64,000 nucleotides of DNA, taken from positions 4,161,501 through 4,225,500 of the forward strand of contig JAZARR010000200.1 of the NCBI GenBank assembly GCA_037389465.1, read 5' to 3'. Source of the stretch: Baylisascaris procyonis. Its lineage: Eukaryota; Nematoda; Chromadorea; Rhabditida; Ascarididae. This document shows positions 48,201 to 58,700 of the stretch, piece by piece (positions within the stretch are counted from its first letter, which is position 1; each line of letters begins with the position of its first letter). Below the pieces are notes generated by a model. That model had not been told where the DNA came from. It did not search any database and saw only the letters and a program-made list of their open reading frames with translations. Made by a program: the position numbers and the translations under genes.

Positions 48201-48779
48201 TTAACGGTTAAGTTTCGGGAATTTCTCAGGAATCGCGTATCTAGAAATAAGCGCTTCTTAGTACGATCAAAGTCATCTATGCGAAATGAGCTCAAAGAGT
48301 TGCTGAGTCAATGTAAGTGACGATCACTAATGAAGCTTCACCGCTCGCCTCTATGGGCATTAATTTTTGCACCTGAAGAAAGCTGTAGTCAATAACAATG
48401 AATTCAGCTTTGTGCGGCATCCAGCAGACTGAACAATTGAAACCTTTTCAATGTTGTCCTCGAGTTTTCTGAATATATACTAATAGGGACAACAATACCC
48501 AATCGAAAACAAAGCGTGACGTCATTATGTTGCACCTTGTGCAGAATGTCAAAAGTACATTCTTCTCAGTGAGGCGAAGAGGTGAAAAGAGCATAAAAAT
48601 CAGCCTGTGAATGTTAGGTCAGAGAGACGCAGTTGAAGTTTTCTGAGCCTTGCCTCACTCTTCCGCCTACGTGAACTACGCATAGCCGAGCATGCATACT
48701 CGAACTCGATTCATAAGTAGTGATAATTAGTAGGGAAAGCAGTAACATGCTATGATCGAAGAAACCAGCAGCGTTGATG
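42096..48779. other. No firmly supported gene; scattered ORFs and a C/G tract
   Basis: Upstream of receptor copy 1. Longer minus frames are 42366-42848 (GTG-started, with basic RIRRVRSRSRKRRVRGLR) and 43338-43676. The first is also open on the plus strand, where a possible exon after TTTGTTTCAG at 42655 ends IKNKVQEKAMRKTIITA. Homopolymers are C11 at 44221-44231 and G10 at 47161-47170. I could not build a multi-exon gene. Confidence 0.45.
43338..43676 (-). CDS. Possible small membrane protein ORF
   Basis: An ATG-started, uninterrupted 112-codon frame. It begins MLNISTYFTFIGFLFDI followed by a leucine run (GILLLLLLYKR), giving one likely membrane helix. A cysteine-containing middle (FCYHCEELDCFHICED) and a charged tail (KIVRWEIFDERGLEKNL) follow. 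No family is recognised and no splice partner is visible. Long for its AT-rich surroundings but still possibly chance. Confidence 0.22.
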   Translation of the reverse strand: MLNISTYFTFIGFLFDICGILLLLLLYKRFIIKLLFRYFCYHCEELDCFHICEDTAIHLIIVFCGNQLRRNSKIVRWEIFDERGLEKNLDSNVQGSWHVPTYEKDKMVICEK

Positions 48780-49200
48780 ATGCAAAAACTTGTAATGAGT
48801 GTGGTGTTGGTAGCAATAGCAGAAAATGTTGGTAGCAGAAGCAGCAGCGGTACTGATCGCAGCACCATCAACAGCAGAAATACTGGTTGTGGTATCAATA
48901 GTGTTAATTGTGATATTGCTGGCAGTAGCTAGCAATAAAGTTAGCAGTAAAAATAGTACCAATAGCAGCAGCTGCAGCAGTAGGCAGCAGCGTCTCGAGT
49001 ATACAGGTGTGGTACTCGTAGTAGACGTCAGCACTGATAGTGTCTGTAAGTTGTGGTACCAGTGCCAGTGCCATCAGTTAACATTAATAGTAAAATTAAC
49101 CTGCAGGAATAGCAGAAGTTGCATGAGCTAATAGCATTAGCGGTTGATGATAATAATTACTGCTTAGCAGAGGAAGCAGTAAGAGTAGCTACTACCTTTA
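48780..49200. repeat. Degenerate triplet-rich tract (AGC/AGT-like)
   Basis: Irregular runs of GTAGCAG, AGCAGCAG, AGTAGTA and related triplets. This opens frames on both strands (leucine/serine-rich on one, valine/alanine-rich on the other) that I treat as low-complexity artefacts. Confidence 0.7.
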
Positions 49201-49229
49201 GCAGAAGCATTGCAAAGGATGGAGTGTAT

Positions 49230-49593
49230 TAGCCACCCCTTTGCGTTGGGTTGGGTGTGTATTATTAGATGTGAAGGTGGTCAACAATAAGAAATAAAGG
49301 ATATCGTTTGCCCCCAAAGATTTGTGAACAAACAATATAAATAACAAAAGCGAGAAAATCACTATAAAAAATTGAGCCTACGCTCCTTTGTTGTTCGTTC
49401 TCGACTGAATTGCGGCTCGCTTTCCGCTGTCTGTTTCAGTCAGCTCCCAGTTGACGCGTGGCGTTCTCTTGATCCACCGTCGCTTTGCCCACTGGCGTTG
49501 ATTCGACCACGATCACCTCTGGAGTCGACGCTCCCGACCCCTGAACTCACGTTTGCGACCAGCCTAACTGTCGCGCTTCTCCAACTACTGACG
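49230..49593 (-). mobile_element. Internal leader remnant of an LTR element
   Basis: Sequence just inside the primer-binding-like site, read on the minus strand. About 49370-49593 is markedly richer in G+C than its neighbours. No gag or pol motif is visible, and it fades into the triplet-rich tract near 49200. The element is therefore truncated after its leader. The left limit is approximate. Confidence 0.4.
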
Positions 49594-49609
49594 CCGTCTC
49601 GCTCGCCAA
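49594..49609 (-). mobile_element. Primer-binding-site-like sequence
   Basis: On the minus strand TTGGCGAGCGAGACGG follows directly after the proposed LTR end. A TGG start right after the LTR is what a tRNA-primed element needs. The matching tRNA has not been checked. Confidence 0.4.
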
Positions 49610-50059
49610 TGATTACCTTCTGGTTCAATCCGTTACCCAGGAATATTCAATTCACGTTGAGGTGGCTCGTCTAATATTACCAATATCAGATTCAGCTAGT
49701 GCAACCGACCTGTGCACTCACCACTGCTGTGTGAACCTTTATTCACATGTACAAACAACCGAAACGCGACGAAGAATCAATTATCAGAGACTTAAAATGA
49801 CTTAAAACACGCATGTTTATTACACATGCACACATCACTGGGCAAGTAAACAACTACAACATGACAAGGAATAGCAGATATAAACATAAAATCCATTGAA
49901 GGCGCAGTCTCCATCGACGACACTAACTATACAGTAGTTACCGAAACTTTGGGGTTCACTTATATAGCCTTTTCGTTGATACCTTCTGATGCTTATGGCC
50001 CGCCCCTTCTTTGTGCTGACCGCAGAAGTTGTTTATGCACTAATTCGATGTGCACAACA
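49610..50059 (-). mobile_element. Probable LTR (5' LTR of a truncated retrotransposon)
   Basis: Read on the minus strand, the 450-bp block starts TGTTGTGCACATCG and ends GGTAATCA, giving the TG..CA termini. It contains a TATA box (GGCTATATAAG, about 49961-49970) and, about 220 bases later, AATAAA (49738-49743). The U3, R and U5 order is therefore as expected. A primer-binding-like site follows immediately. No second LTR or coding region was found in the window. The element class (Gypsy or BEL/Pao) is undetermined. Confidence 0.5.
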
Positions 50060-50424
50060 ACTAATTAGATGATCGTAATAATTTTTATGATGTGTTTATG
50101 CTAACATGGCGCCTTTATGCGCTTGTTTAAGACAAAGCGCAAACATGCCCTCTTTGCGCCATTCGCACGTGCATTCCGCTTTTTGTGCAAAAATATATCT
50201 GAGTGAGACCCGTCAACAAGCTCAACTCCGTTTGTTCATTTGCCCTCATCCGATATGCATAAAATCTTTTACGACGTTTAATCCCCAACTCAATGTGCAT
50301 ATCAACTTTTATGATCAATCAATATCCCCAACTCCGCTTGCCTTCATTTCGCCATCACACACTCACCTCTGCAATAAATAATTCTTCCACTCAGCTTTAT
50401 CTAACATTCAAATTTATTTGTTTG
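50060..50424. other. Spacer between LTR and triplet-rich tract
   Basis: About 365 bases with short open frames on both strands and nothing recognisable. It may hold the outer junction of the LTR insertion. Confidence 0.4.
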
Positions 50425-50760
50425 CTCGCAGTCGGGACGTGGAGCAGTAATAGTCAGTTGCAGCTATGGAGTGACTTACGAGTGGTGAAAGCGGTAGTGG
50501 CAGTTAGTAGAACTTGCAGCGTTTGCAGTAGTTGACAGTAGTACTTGGTGGTAGCGACCGTCACCTATGACTGTAATAAAGGTACCGATCGTAGTGACTG
50601 GTAGCAGCAGTCAGCAGTTTAAGCGACAATGATGTGAGCAAGCAATGGTGGAAGTAGCGTTGGCAGATAGTAGCGCTAGAAGTAGCTCACAGCTCTGGCA
50701 GTGTCTGCAGTTAGCAAAACATTTAGTTGTCAGCAGATGTTAGTGGCAAGAATGTTAAGT
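50425..50760. repeat. Second degenerate triplet-rich tract
   Basis: Same AGCAGT/GTAGTAG-type composition as 48780-49200 (GGTAGTGGCAGTTAGTAG, GGTAGCAGCAGTCAGCAG). The two tracts flank the LTR remnant and may once have been continuous. Confidence 0.6.
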
Positions 50761-53711
50761 GGTAGTAGCAATAGGTGGCGATGGCCTCGGAAGAGGCTTC
50801 CTTTTCTCATGTTACTGGTCAAAAAAATACTTCGTATGGCGCAGATGAACGAAAATAGCATTCAAATCAGAAAAAAAAAACTTTAAGCAATCTAGAACCT
50901 ATGGGGACATCAAATTCCTAGATGATCATGCGTCTGTTTGCGCAACCTCATGGTGAACACTTCCTCCAGAGGAATATTGACACTCGAGTCTATCGAGCTT
51001 TTCTAATCGTCGTTGTGTCACCGGTTAAAACGCAACCTACGGGAGTGAAAGCAGTAATTTCCTCGACTCTAGAAAATGCCACAGAACGCTGCCCCTTTTC
51101 TCTCTTCGATAACCAGTAGAGGAGAGCTGTAGATGTCGAGTTTTGGTTGTTTCATCATCACAAGCTTTTACTTGTGAGTTGCGGTCATTTGCACGAAGGG
51201 CACCTCAACGAACAACTGTACTAGCTGTCCCATTACCTTCGTTAGACTACCGAGACCATTCTTAACAGAATCTTCTTCGACGTTAGCATTTCACACTCAT
51301 GCTTGAGCAGTTAACAGTGCGATGGTTGTAACTGTAAACTGCAAATGAAAATTGATCTTTCTGAGTAAGAGATGAATACAAAATATGATATGCATTTTCA
51401 CTCTTCCCTTGTATATGCCCCCAACCTGCTTTTACCTTGCATCAATGAAATCAGGCAAGTGCTTATCTCATTTAGAATAAACACCTCCATGCAGAGGAAA
51501 ATAGGATATGTGAGATGCAGAATCAAAAAGAAAGCGATGAAGATTGAAATAGCTATCGGTTGCGCACTCCCTTCTAGCAGTTTTTTTCGCATATGTCAGC
51601 TTTTTACAACATCCACTGCTTACAAACCATCATTGCGTTCCGAAAACCCGGTCATTCGTTTCGTTACATTTCAGCAGAAACAAAAAAGGATCAGCTCAAA
51701 GCTTCTAAGGATGAAAGATAGAGCGCACAAGCAAATGGCACAACCGATGTAGAGGGAAAAGCGATCTACTGACCATCCTCAAGAATTTGTTTTTTTTTTC
51801 CATCTGACGATTGAGGTCCCGCAGGGGACCTCCTTCAAGTGCCGGTTAATTCGTCCGTAGAGTACATCATATGAAAATAAAGTTCAAGGAGAAGGCTATA
51901 TATAGAAACTCGTTTAATGTGAATAAAAAGAACCATAATGATTATTGAAGACTGCCGCTTGCGCCATTCTGCACCTACTAAAGTAATATTGTATTAGCTG
52001 AGATTTTAATGATAATGAGTTGTAGAATCTGAGAATTTGCAGATGATACAAATCCATCTTAACTCGAGGGGTTTCTCTAAATTTATGATGTGAACATCTG
52101 TGAAGATACGATTTATGGCCACAAGCGCATCACCCTACGCAGTGATATTGACAGGAAACGTCGCTGAATCGATTCGTCAGTGCGAATGCTCGTTCAGCAA
52201 TTAGTAAAACATCTGAGATTCGTTAAAGATTTCATCGGTACTCATGCAACATTATTAAGATTAGATTATGTCTCTCTGAGAATGAAAATCACGTACTTGT
52301 AGCTACAGCATTTAAGTATTGAGCGAATAAAACTTTGCAAATAAGTCGCAGTCGATTTCTGCACCTCTCATGCAAACAAGTCACAGTTGATTTCTGCACC
52401 CTCATGCAAACAAGTCGCAGTCTCGATTTCTTCGCCTCCTACTTTCCAATCACCTGCTCAGGTGTAAGTTGGAAGTGGAAAAATTAGATGTCATTATGCT
52501 CTATCTGATTATATTTACTCTTCAGTAATTGATTAAATGAAGTGCAGAGGTCGGTTACTGTCACCTTTTATTGGTACACAAACGGCTTGACGCACATGCA
52601 CTGTTTTTGAAGAAAACACAATGAAGAAAATTTTACAGTCCGAAGCATGTATGACTAATCAAACCTTTTTTTCATGTTTTTTTTTTTTTTTAATACGCAA
52701 TTACAGCAAGAAGCAGATAGGGATGGCAACTTGCCAGCGAGCAGCAAATATGCCGATAGGTTTTTCTGTTTTTCTGCGTCTTTATTTTCAGCATACATCA
52801 ACCATAAAAGCGATAATGGTAGGACTTATGAGCATAATCCCAATAAGTAATATCTCTAGGGATTAATCGTAGTCTTTGTAGTGTATTGCGGGATACTCTT
52901 AGCTAAGATTAACTTAACATAACTACATTTGCTCCATTAGATCTCATGGGAACGTGCAATAAGCTGAAAATATTTATACGTTTTCGGTTATGAAGGAGTG
53001 ACCACTTACTTCATTGTCGCTTGATTATATTGTGACCAATCGCATAATGACCAATTTACCGATGTTCTAAGGCCACCATAAACAGTTGATTTGCTTGATA
53101 TATGGTGAAAACCGTTTGGCATGTTAGCCTCTTTGCCCGTACTCAAGTATATTATCTCTAACCTTTCATAGAGAAGTGATCCTCACCGGAATTTTCCTCC
53201 CTTGTTTGAATATATACTATTGCAAATCATTGACAGTGATGCATATTATGTAAACACGTTCATAGACTTTACTAATGAGGCTTTCGCGAAGGGCTGTCAT
53301 GAGTAATTGATGCGAAAGTTTCATAATAATGATAAAAGAGAGTGAATAAAGGCTATGAAGTGATACAAACAATCTCGAACGTTTTGCATAGAGGAGAGAG
53401 TTTCGAAGAAAAAACACAGATGCGATCTTGGGAAAGACGCTGAAAATCTAAAAACGTTCAATCTCAATTTTCCGAAGCTTTCATGTTGACATGGATCGCT
53501 ACCGGTGCTACTGCCATGATCGTATTGAAAATTTATTCCTTTGCTTAAGAAGAATTCGTTCTTTCGAAAGCGTTCATCGAGGATTCCATAGGCGCTTGAC
53601 GAAACAGATGCATCTGGAGCACTCGGCTTGCTCTTTAGTCGGCTGGCAATTATGGGATAACGAATGGGAAAAAGAGATCCCTGGATGCGGAATTAATAAA
53701 CTCTATGTGTA
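50761..53711. other. No supportable gene; small minisatellite inside
   Basis: Frames such as 51372-51752 (126 codons, plus) have no recognisable content or splice partners. A possible minus-strand hydrophobic exon near 52795-52865 (EILLIGIMLISPTIIAFMVD, then a GTATGC donor) could belong to another receptor-like gene, but stands alone. Confidence 0.4.
52337..52439. repeat. Minisatellite, three ~34-bp units
   Basis: Three adjacent units begin GCAAA(T/C)AAGTC(G/A)CAGT and contain GATTTCT.C.CCTC, starting at 52337, 52372 and 52406. Units are 34-35 bases with a few substitutions. Confidence 0.85.
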
Positions 53712-53861
53712 CTAATTAATCATCCTTAGTATTTTCCTAAGAACTTCAGAAACAACTTCAAAACAATGAGCTTTAGTTGCTGAATTTATTGATGTTTCAA
53801 TTTGGTAGATTTCCTTCTTCTTCGATTTCACCGTTTCGATCTCTTCTATTTCCTCTCTTAT
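53712..53861 (-). other. Alternative terminal exon, helical, charged
   Basis: After a TGCAG acceptor the minus strand stays open for 50 codons from 53861 to the stop at 53712. The product is strongly helical and charged (REEIEEIETVKSKKKEIYQI) and contains FEVVSEVLRKILRMIN at its end. It overlaps in another frame the tail of the membrane-protein candidate at 53797-54782. It may be the true or an alternative last exon of that gene, or chance. Confidence 0.25.
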
Positions 53862-54782
53862 CTGCACATTCATGCGACAGAGAACGATGCAGTGTGAAAC
53901 GGAAATTGGCAGCATGACAATTTCTCTTTGAATGAATGATCCGCGAGAATAGCCCCCTGGCGTGATAAAGCTTAAGTATTAATTTGTAAAGCTCTCTCCG
54001 AAAACATTCAAAAGTCCTCTTCAAGTTCGGATGAGGGGTAATGATGCATGAACGCAAACTCGCATACCTTGCAAACAAATAATTTAAACTTCCACCTCAA
54101 TGGCTACATGACGTAAAAAGCATTAACTTTGTTTTACAAAGCTTCTTTACATGGTATGATCAGTTCCAGCTCACTGATTCGTGAAGTAATGAAAGGCGTA
54201 AGTTAGTTTGGAAATACTGCTGGCAGAAAACAGAAATAGTCCAAGGAACTGCAGGCCGTTAGCAACAAACTGGAATGTCAAATTCGAGTCACTAAAAATT
54301 TGCATGATCACCACATCTACATTGACCCACCATGCTCCTTCGCCATAAAATGAGTCCACAGGAAGGATGATCGAACCTCCTTGAACTGAAAATCTTCTTG
54401 ATACAACAATACTTGACAGGGATCAAGTGGTAAAACGATATGTTTATTGATCAGGCAGTAAAGCCGCATGAACATGAAACCAACTGGCAACGAACTTGAA
54501 GAGTAGAGAAAAAATCTTAGATACGTCATTGACAATTGGAATAAATGGTTATCGATTACAAAACGGAATAATTCTGCTGAAGAATATATAACATTCTGAC
54601 TGTACAAAGTGATAGGATGTTAATATAGGAGAAATGACGTCACTTGCGCTGAGCCACTTATCGTCCTTTATGAGCGACATAACGACTTCTGAGAGGGAAG
54701 TGACTCTTGCCTCTTCAAATGGGCTCAAATTCTGGTAGCCGTCTCCCGCTTTAAACAACCGCGAATAATCCTCTTTCGTCAC
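53797..54782 (-). CDS. Candidate multi-exon membrane protein with chemoreceptor-like tail
   Basis: A run of minus-strand exons that join in phase. Exon a, about 54782-54640, contains SPFEEARVTSLSEVVMSLIK and ends at a GTGACG donor. Exon b starts near 54594 after TTCTTCAG, with ELFRFVIDNHLFQLSMTYLR and a hydrophobic stretch; its end is unclear. Exon c, 54385-54175, holds FYGEGAWWVNVDVVIMQ and a hydrophobic helix (FVANGLQFLGLFLFSAS), ending HYFTN before a CA|GTGAGC donor. Exon d starts near 54078 after a CAAG acceptor with YASLRSCIITPHPNLKRTFE and stays open to the stop at 53797. A transmembrane helix followed by I..HP.L...F resembles the TM7-tail junction of nematode chemoreceptors of the Sra/Sre superfamily, so this may be a third receptor. 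The N-terminal exons are not identified and the class is a guess. Confidence 0.35.
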
Positions 54783-55721
54783 CCTTTATAATTGCAATGC
54801 AGCTTTTGGATCAAATAAAATTTTTGATAAAGTGCGCATCCGTACTCTCGTTAGCAACTAACTACAAATCCAGCATTGCAATTATCTTTGTAGGTCACCC
54901 CTTCTTTCGAGATTTTCTTCTATGCTTTTGTTTTCAAAATTCATTATGAGAAGAAAAGCTTCAAAAATATCACCAATGATAAAGGAATAATAACAAGAAT
55001 ACAACGTTCATATTGATTGTCATATATAAAATAGACAACACTTTGTATTATGAGATCATTTATCTTTGAGTGATTAATTGCTTCATAGCGGTAATGCTTA
55101 AATTTATTTGCATTTGATAAATAGGACAGTAACTGCATTAGCTACAAATAGTCAACAAACATTTGCGCGATATAAGTCAGAGATCAAGAAATTTGATTAC
55201 TTGTGAATTGCTTCTACCATTCTAGCATCAGTATCATTCTATGGTCAATGCCACAATTCGAGGACGTCGCTTGGACGATTTGTAGGCATCAGTGAGAAGT
55301 ATCTTTCTCGAAGCCCTATCACGTTGCGCATGGCGAACTGAATGCGATTGCACTTAAAGATGGCATAGAAATAGTATAAGTAGAATGCACTCGTAGACTT
55401 GTTTTGTAAAAACCGTCACTTTAAATATTTCAGCCTCAGGTAAGACAGCAATCATTTGCGAAACGCAGAGTGCGGCACCCTCTTAGTGCTTCTATAGGGG
55501 CTGATGTGGTATGGGAGAGGAGGATAGTGATAGAACCGGCACGAAACTTGGGCGCAGTTTCAATTGCAATCTAAAATCGTGAAATGCTTGTCCAAATATG
55601 TTTTCACGAAGCGCAAGTTTTTCAGGTCAAAAATACTGGAACAGATGATGGAAGAGGGGATGCACTTTAGCGTTTTCAATACAGGCAAACAAACATATCC
55701 CTTTGTGTTTTTCATTTACAC
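54783..55721. other. No firmly supported gene
   Basis: Between the membrane-protein candidate and the stop of receptor copy 2. A minus frame 54944-55138 ends in a hydrophobic helix (CILVIIPLSLVIFLKLFF). It could be an upstream exon of the candidate, but no joining splice sites were settled. Confidence 0.35.
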
Positions 55722-58700
55722 TCAGTCTGAGTTAGCGACAAAATTTGAGAAGAATGGAGCAGTATTCAATTTCATCGCACCTTTTGAAAAAGCGATCGAA
55801 GGGGAGCCAAACTGTTGCACAGATGTTGCTGATGAATTTGCCGTTTTGCAGCCAAACATTCGCAATATACGGTTGTGAATGCCTCGATGTGCCACACCAA
55901 AGATGAATGCGTGTGAGAGGCCACTGATCGAAGCGCATACACCGATAAAAAAGCCAACGTCGTTGAGAATCTGAAAGCTTATTGGCATTTTCATCGATTC
56001 AATGCCATTGATCCATGCGATCAGTTTGAATGAGAATACCTAAAAAGGCCTTTATCTCATTTCGCGATAATCAGCGCCCTCCTATAGAAAAATAAAATAT
56101 TAAGTATGTCGAACAATAAAAAGCGCTGCTGAACTGAATCAGAGTGCATTTGATCAGAGAATAAATAAACAGAAGTGGGGAAATTATCAATTCACTATGC
56201 ATCTTCATCGCACCGTCGACAGATCTCAATAATTCATCTAGGGCAAATCCACCACCATGTTTCAGCCAATTCTTCTCAGCGCCAAAAAAGTTTGCAGCCG
56301 AGAATCTTACAATTATGGAATTTTTTCTCGCACTCTTGAATGGATTGCGAAAATTCTCTCTCGCGTACAACACAGTTTGAATGTCTGGGCCATTTCCTAG
56401 ATCAGTGACGCCGATGAAACTGTGAAGTAGTTTGCACTTCTGCTTCGTCACACTTCCTGACCGTTTTCGATGTTTTCGTCCAAGAATCATAATGATAATG
56501 TTTCCACTTGAGCAGATTATCAGGAAATAATCGAAATTAAATACTTCAAACCATCAGCGATTTGTCGCACACGAAATTGTGCTGTATGCATTCTATTTAA
56601 CGAATTTTTTCACTTATTTTAGCAGTAGTCTTCCGCTGGTAATCTTCCTTCGGACGGCTTATAAGTATCTCGTAGACTTTCCGCACTTAGCCGCACTGGT
56701 AGTTTCTTGTCGGAGGTCATTCCATTTGAAGAAAACATCGCCCCATGCATAATCACCTTCACATTGGGGCTTTCCTCTAAGACTAATGCAAATACAAGCA
56801 AAGGCTACATGGTTGCACCTTCGAACTTGCCTCTGTTATTGACGACAGCCAATCACGATTCCCGAGAATAAAAATTCCCCAAAATTCCGCATTTCAACTG
56901 TTCTCATTTTGCGTGTATCATCTGATAATATTTTTTTATCCTATAGGTAAGTTCCCCTGAAATTCACTCATATTGACGAGACTTTGCGTATATATCACTT
57001 TGCGTATTCACTCGTACATATCACTGCTGAAGTAAAGATGCCAGCGATATCAAACATAAAGATATAATGAAACAAACGAACCCACCCTCAAATTCAAGAA
57101 TTCAGCACATCCATTGATCGTTCCTGGAACTACACCGAAGATTGCCGAAATAATGAGTATTTGAATCGCCGCTCTAGTAGCCTGAAAGTCGATTTCGCTA
57201 AAAAACGTTTCATTTCGCTCAAATGATATGCGGCGAATCTTGACGCAGACAACACAATTTCCTGACTGATCCCTTTCTTACACCTTCGATTGTAGATTTG
57301 AATCATAAGGCTTGTTGTAGATCATTCCTAAGGGTCGTTCTCTATATAATTTCCTCATTTTAACAGTTTTTTAATTGAATTTTACGAGTAGCCTCACTAT
57401 GGCAATCAGTTGTCCACTCAGGAATATATTATGCCAATCCATATCGAACGTCGCTTCTATGAGGGCGGCGATACATTCATTAGCTTATCAACTTTTCCAT
57501 TTAACAGCCGATTTTTCGTAATAGAAATAATGCGGTAATTTATTTTCTTCGTTTAGCGAAATTGCATTGCAAATTGCAAACTGCAAAAACGTTATAGAAA
57601 TGTCGTGTTCTCTGCGTATCAATTTACTCACTCAGGTGCTTGTGTTTATTTCCGTGAACTTATCTGATTGATTCACAGCCACAGCTCAAGCACATGTAAA
57701 AAAATAGGTATAATGTGCAGAACACGATGACCCTGCGCCATCGCTTAGTTTGTTTCCATGTACTTTAAAATGGACCTTCACCAATACGAGTGATGACGTG
57801 CGAGACCTTCAGCAATTGCTTAGTGGTGTAGGCATAGCAGCCAACGGGGAGATTAGTGTTCGTTGCGATCTGCGGACAAGTTTTTCATTGGTCGCCAAAA
57901 AGAGACATAGTTTGCTTTGGAAGGAATTATAAGAATACAATTGTAGAGAGAAATTTTTCTTGCACTTCATGTTATACCTTTCTCTCTAATCTATAATGCT
58001 CACGTCACAACCGAAGTTTTTGCATGAGATCTGATTAATTAACTACAAAGAGATTATTGCGCTTATTTACCAAGTCGCTGATGTGCATAAAGCAAAAAGT
58101 GTACGTCATATGGAGGACTCGTCTGGTAGCCTTTTTCTTATGTTTGCAAAGGCTGCACTTCCTAACGCTCGCGCATACCGTACTAAACGCATCGATAATA
58201 AGGAGTCGAAAAAAATTTCATTCTTTATCTACTGTAGTGCTTGTCACTTTCATTTGAAGGATATAGAAGACCTTTCAGTTTTTTCCCTACGCTCATTGTT
58301 TAATTTTAGCGGCGAGAATTGAATGAATTGGCAGCTTTCCTTTGAATGGAGCATTCTTATGAGTTTCTTGTTTCGTAAGGGCTAAATGCATTTAAAGTGT
58401 ATCGTATCGTAAGAAGGGCTAAATGTGAGACCTTGAGGCGAATTGAAGCATTTAAAAATCAAAGTGTTGAAGAAATGCATTAGTCTTTGGACTGCTCGCA
58501 TCAGAGTAGATATACCCTAATCGGATAATAAAACAACTTGACAAGAGGAAGGTTCAGGTGAAGCTAGTGAATGGTTTAATCGAGTATTTACCCGCCGGAT
58601 AGAGCGAGCGGGCGGGGGGGGGGGGGATGGGACGAGGAGGATGGTAGGACGATCCCCTGAAATTAGTCCAACTTGTTTGGTTGTCAGAAGAGTTCTGTGG

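Noticed and set aside
48614..49131. Leucine/serine-rich frames on both strands
   Set aside because: Low-complexity triplet tract; frames on both strands cannot both be genes and neither has motifs.
49615..49635. tRNA-like B box (GGTTCAATCC)
   Set aside because: No A box, stem pairing or anticodon arm at the right spacing; it lies inside the proposed LTR.
49372..49674. 100-codon plus frame, proline/serine-rich
   Set aside because: Antisense to the LTR element leader and crosses the proposed primer site and LTR end.
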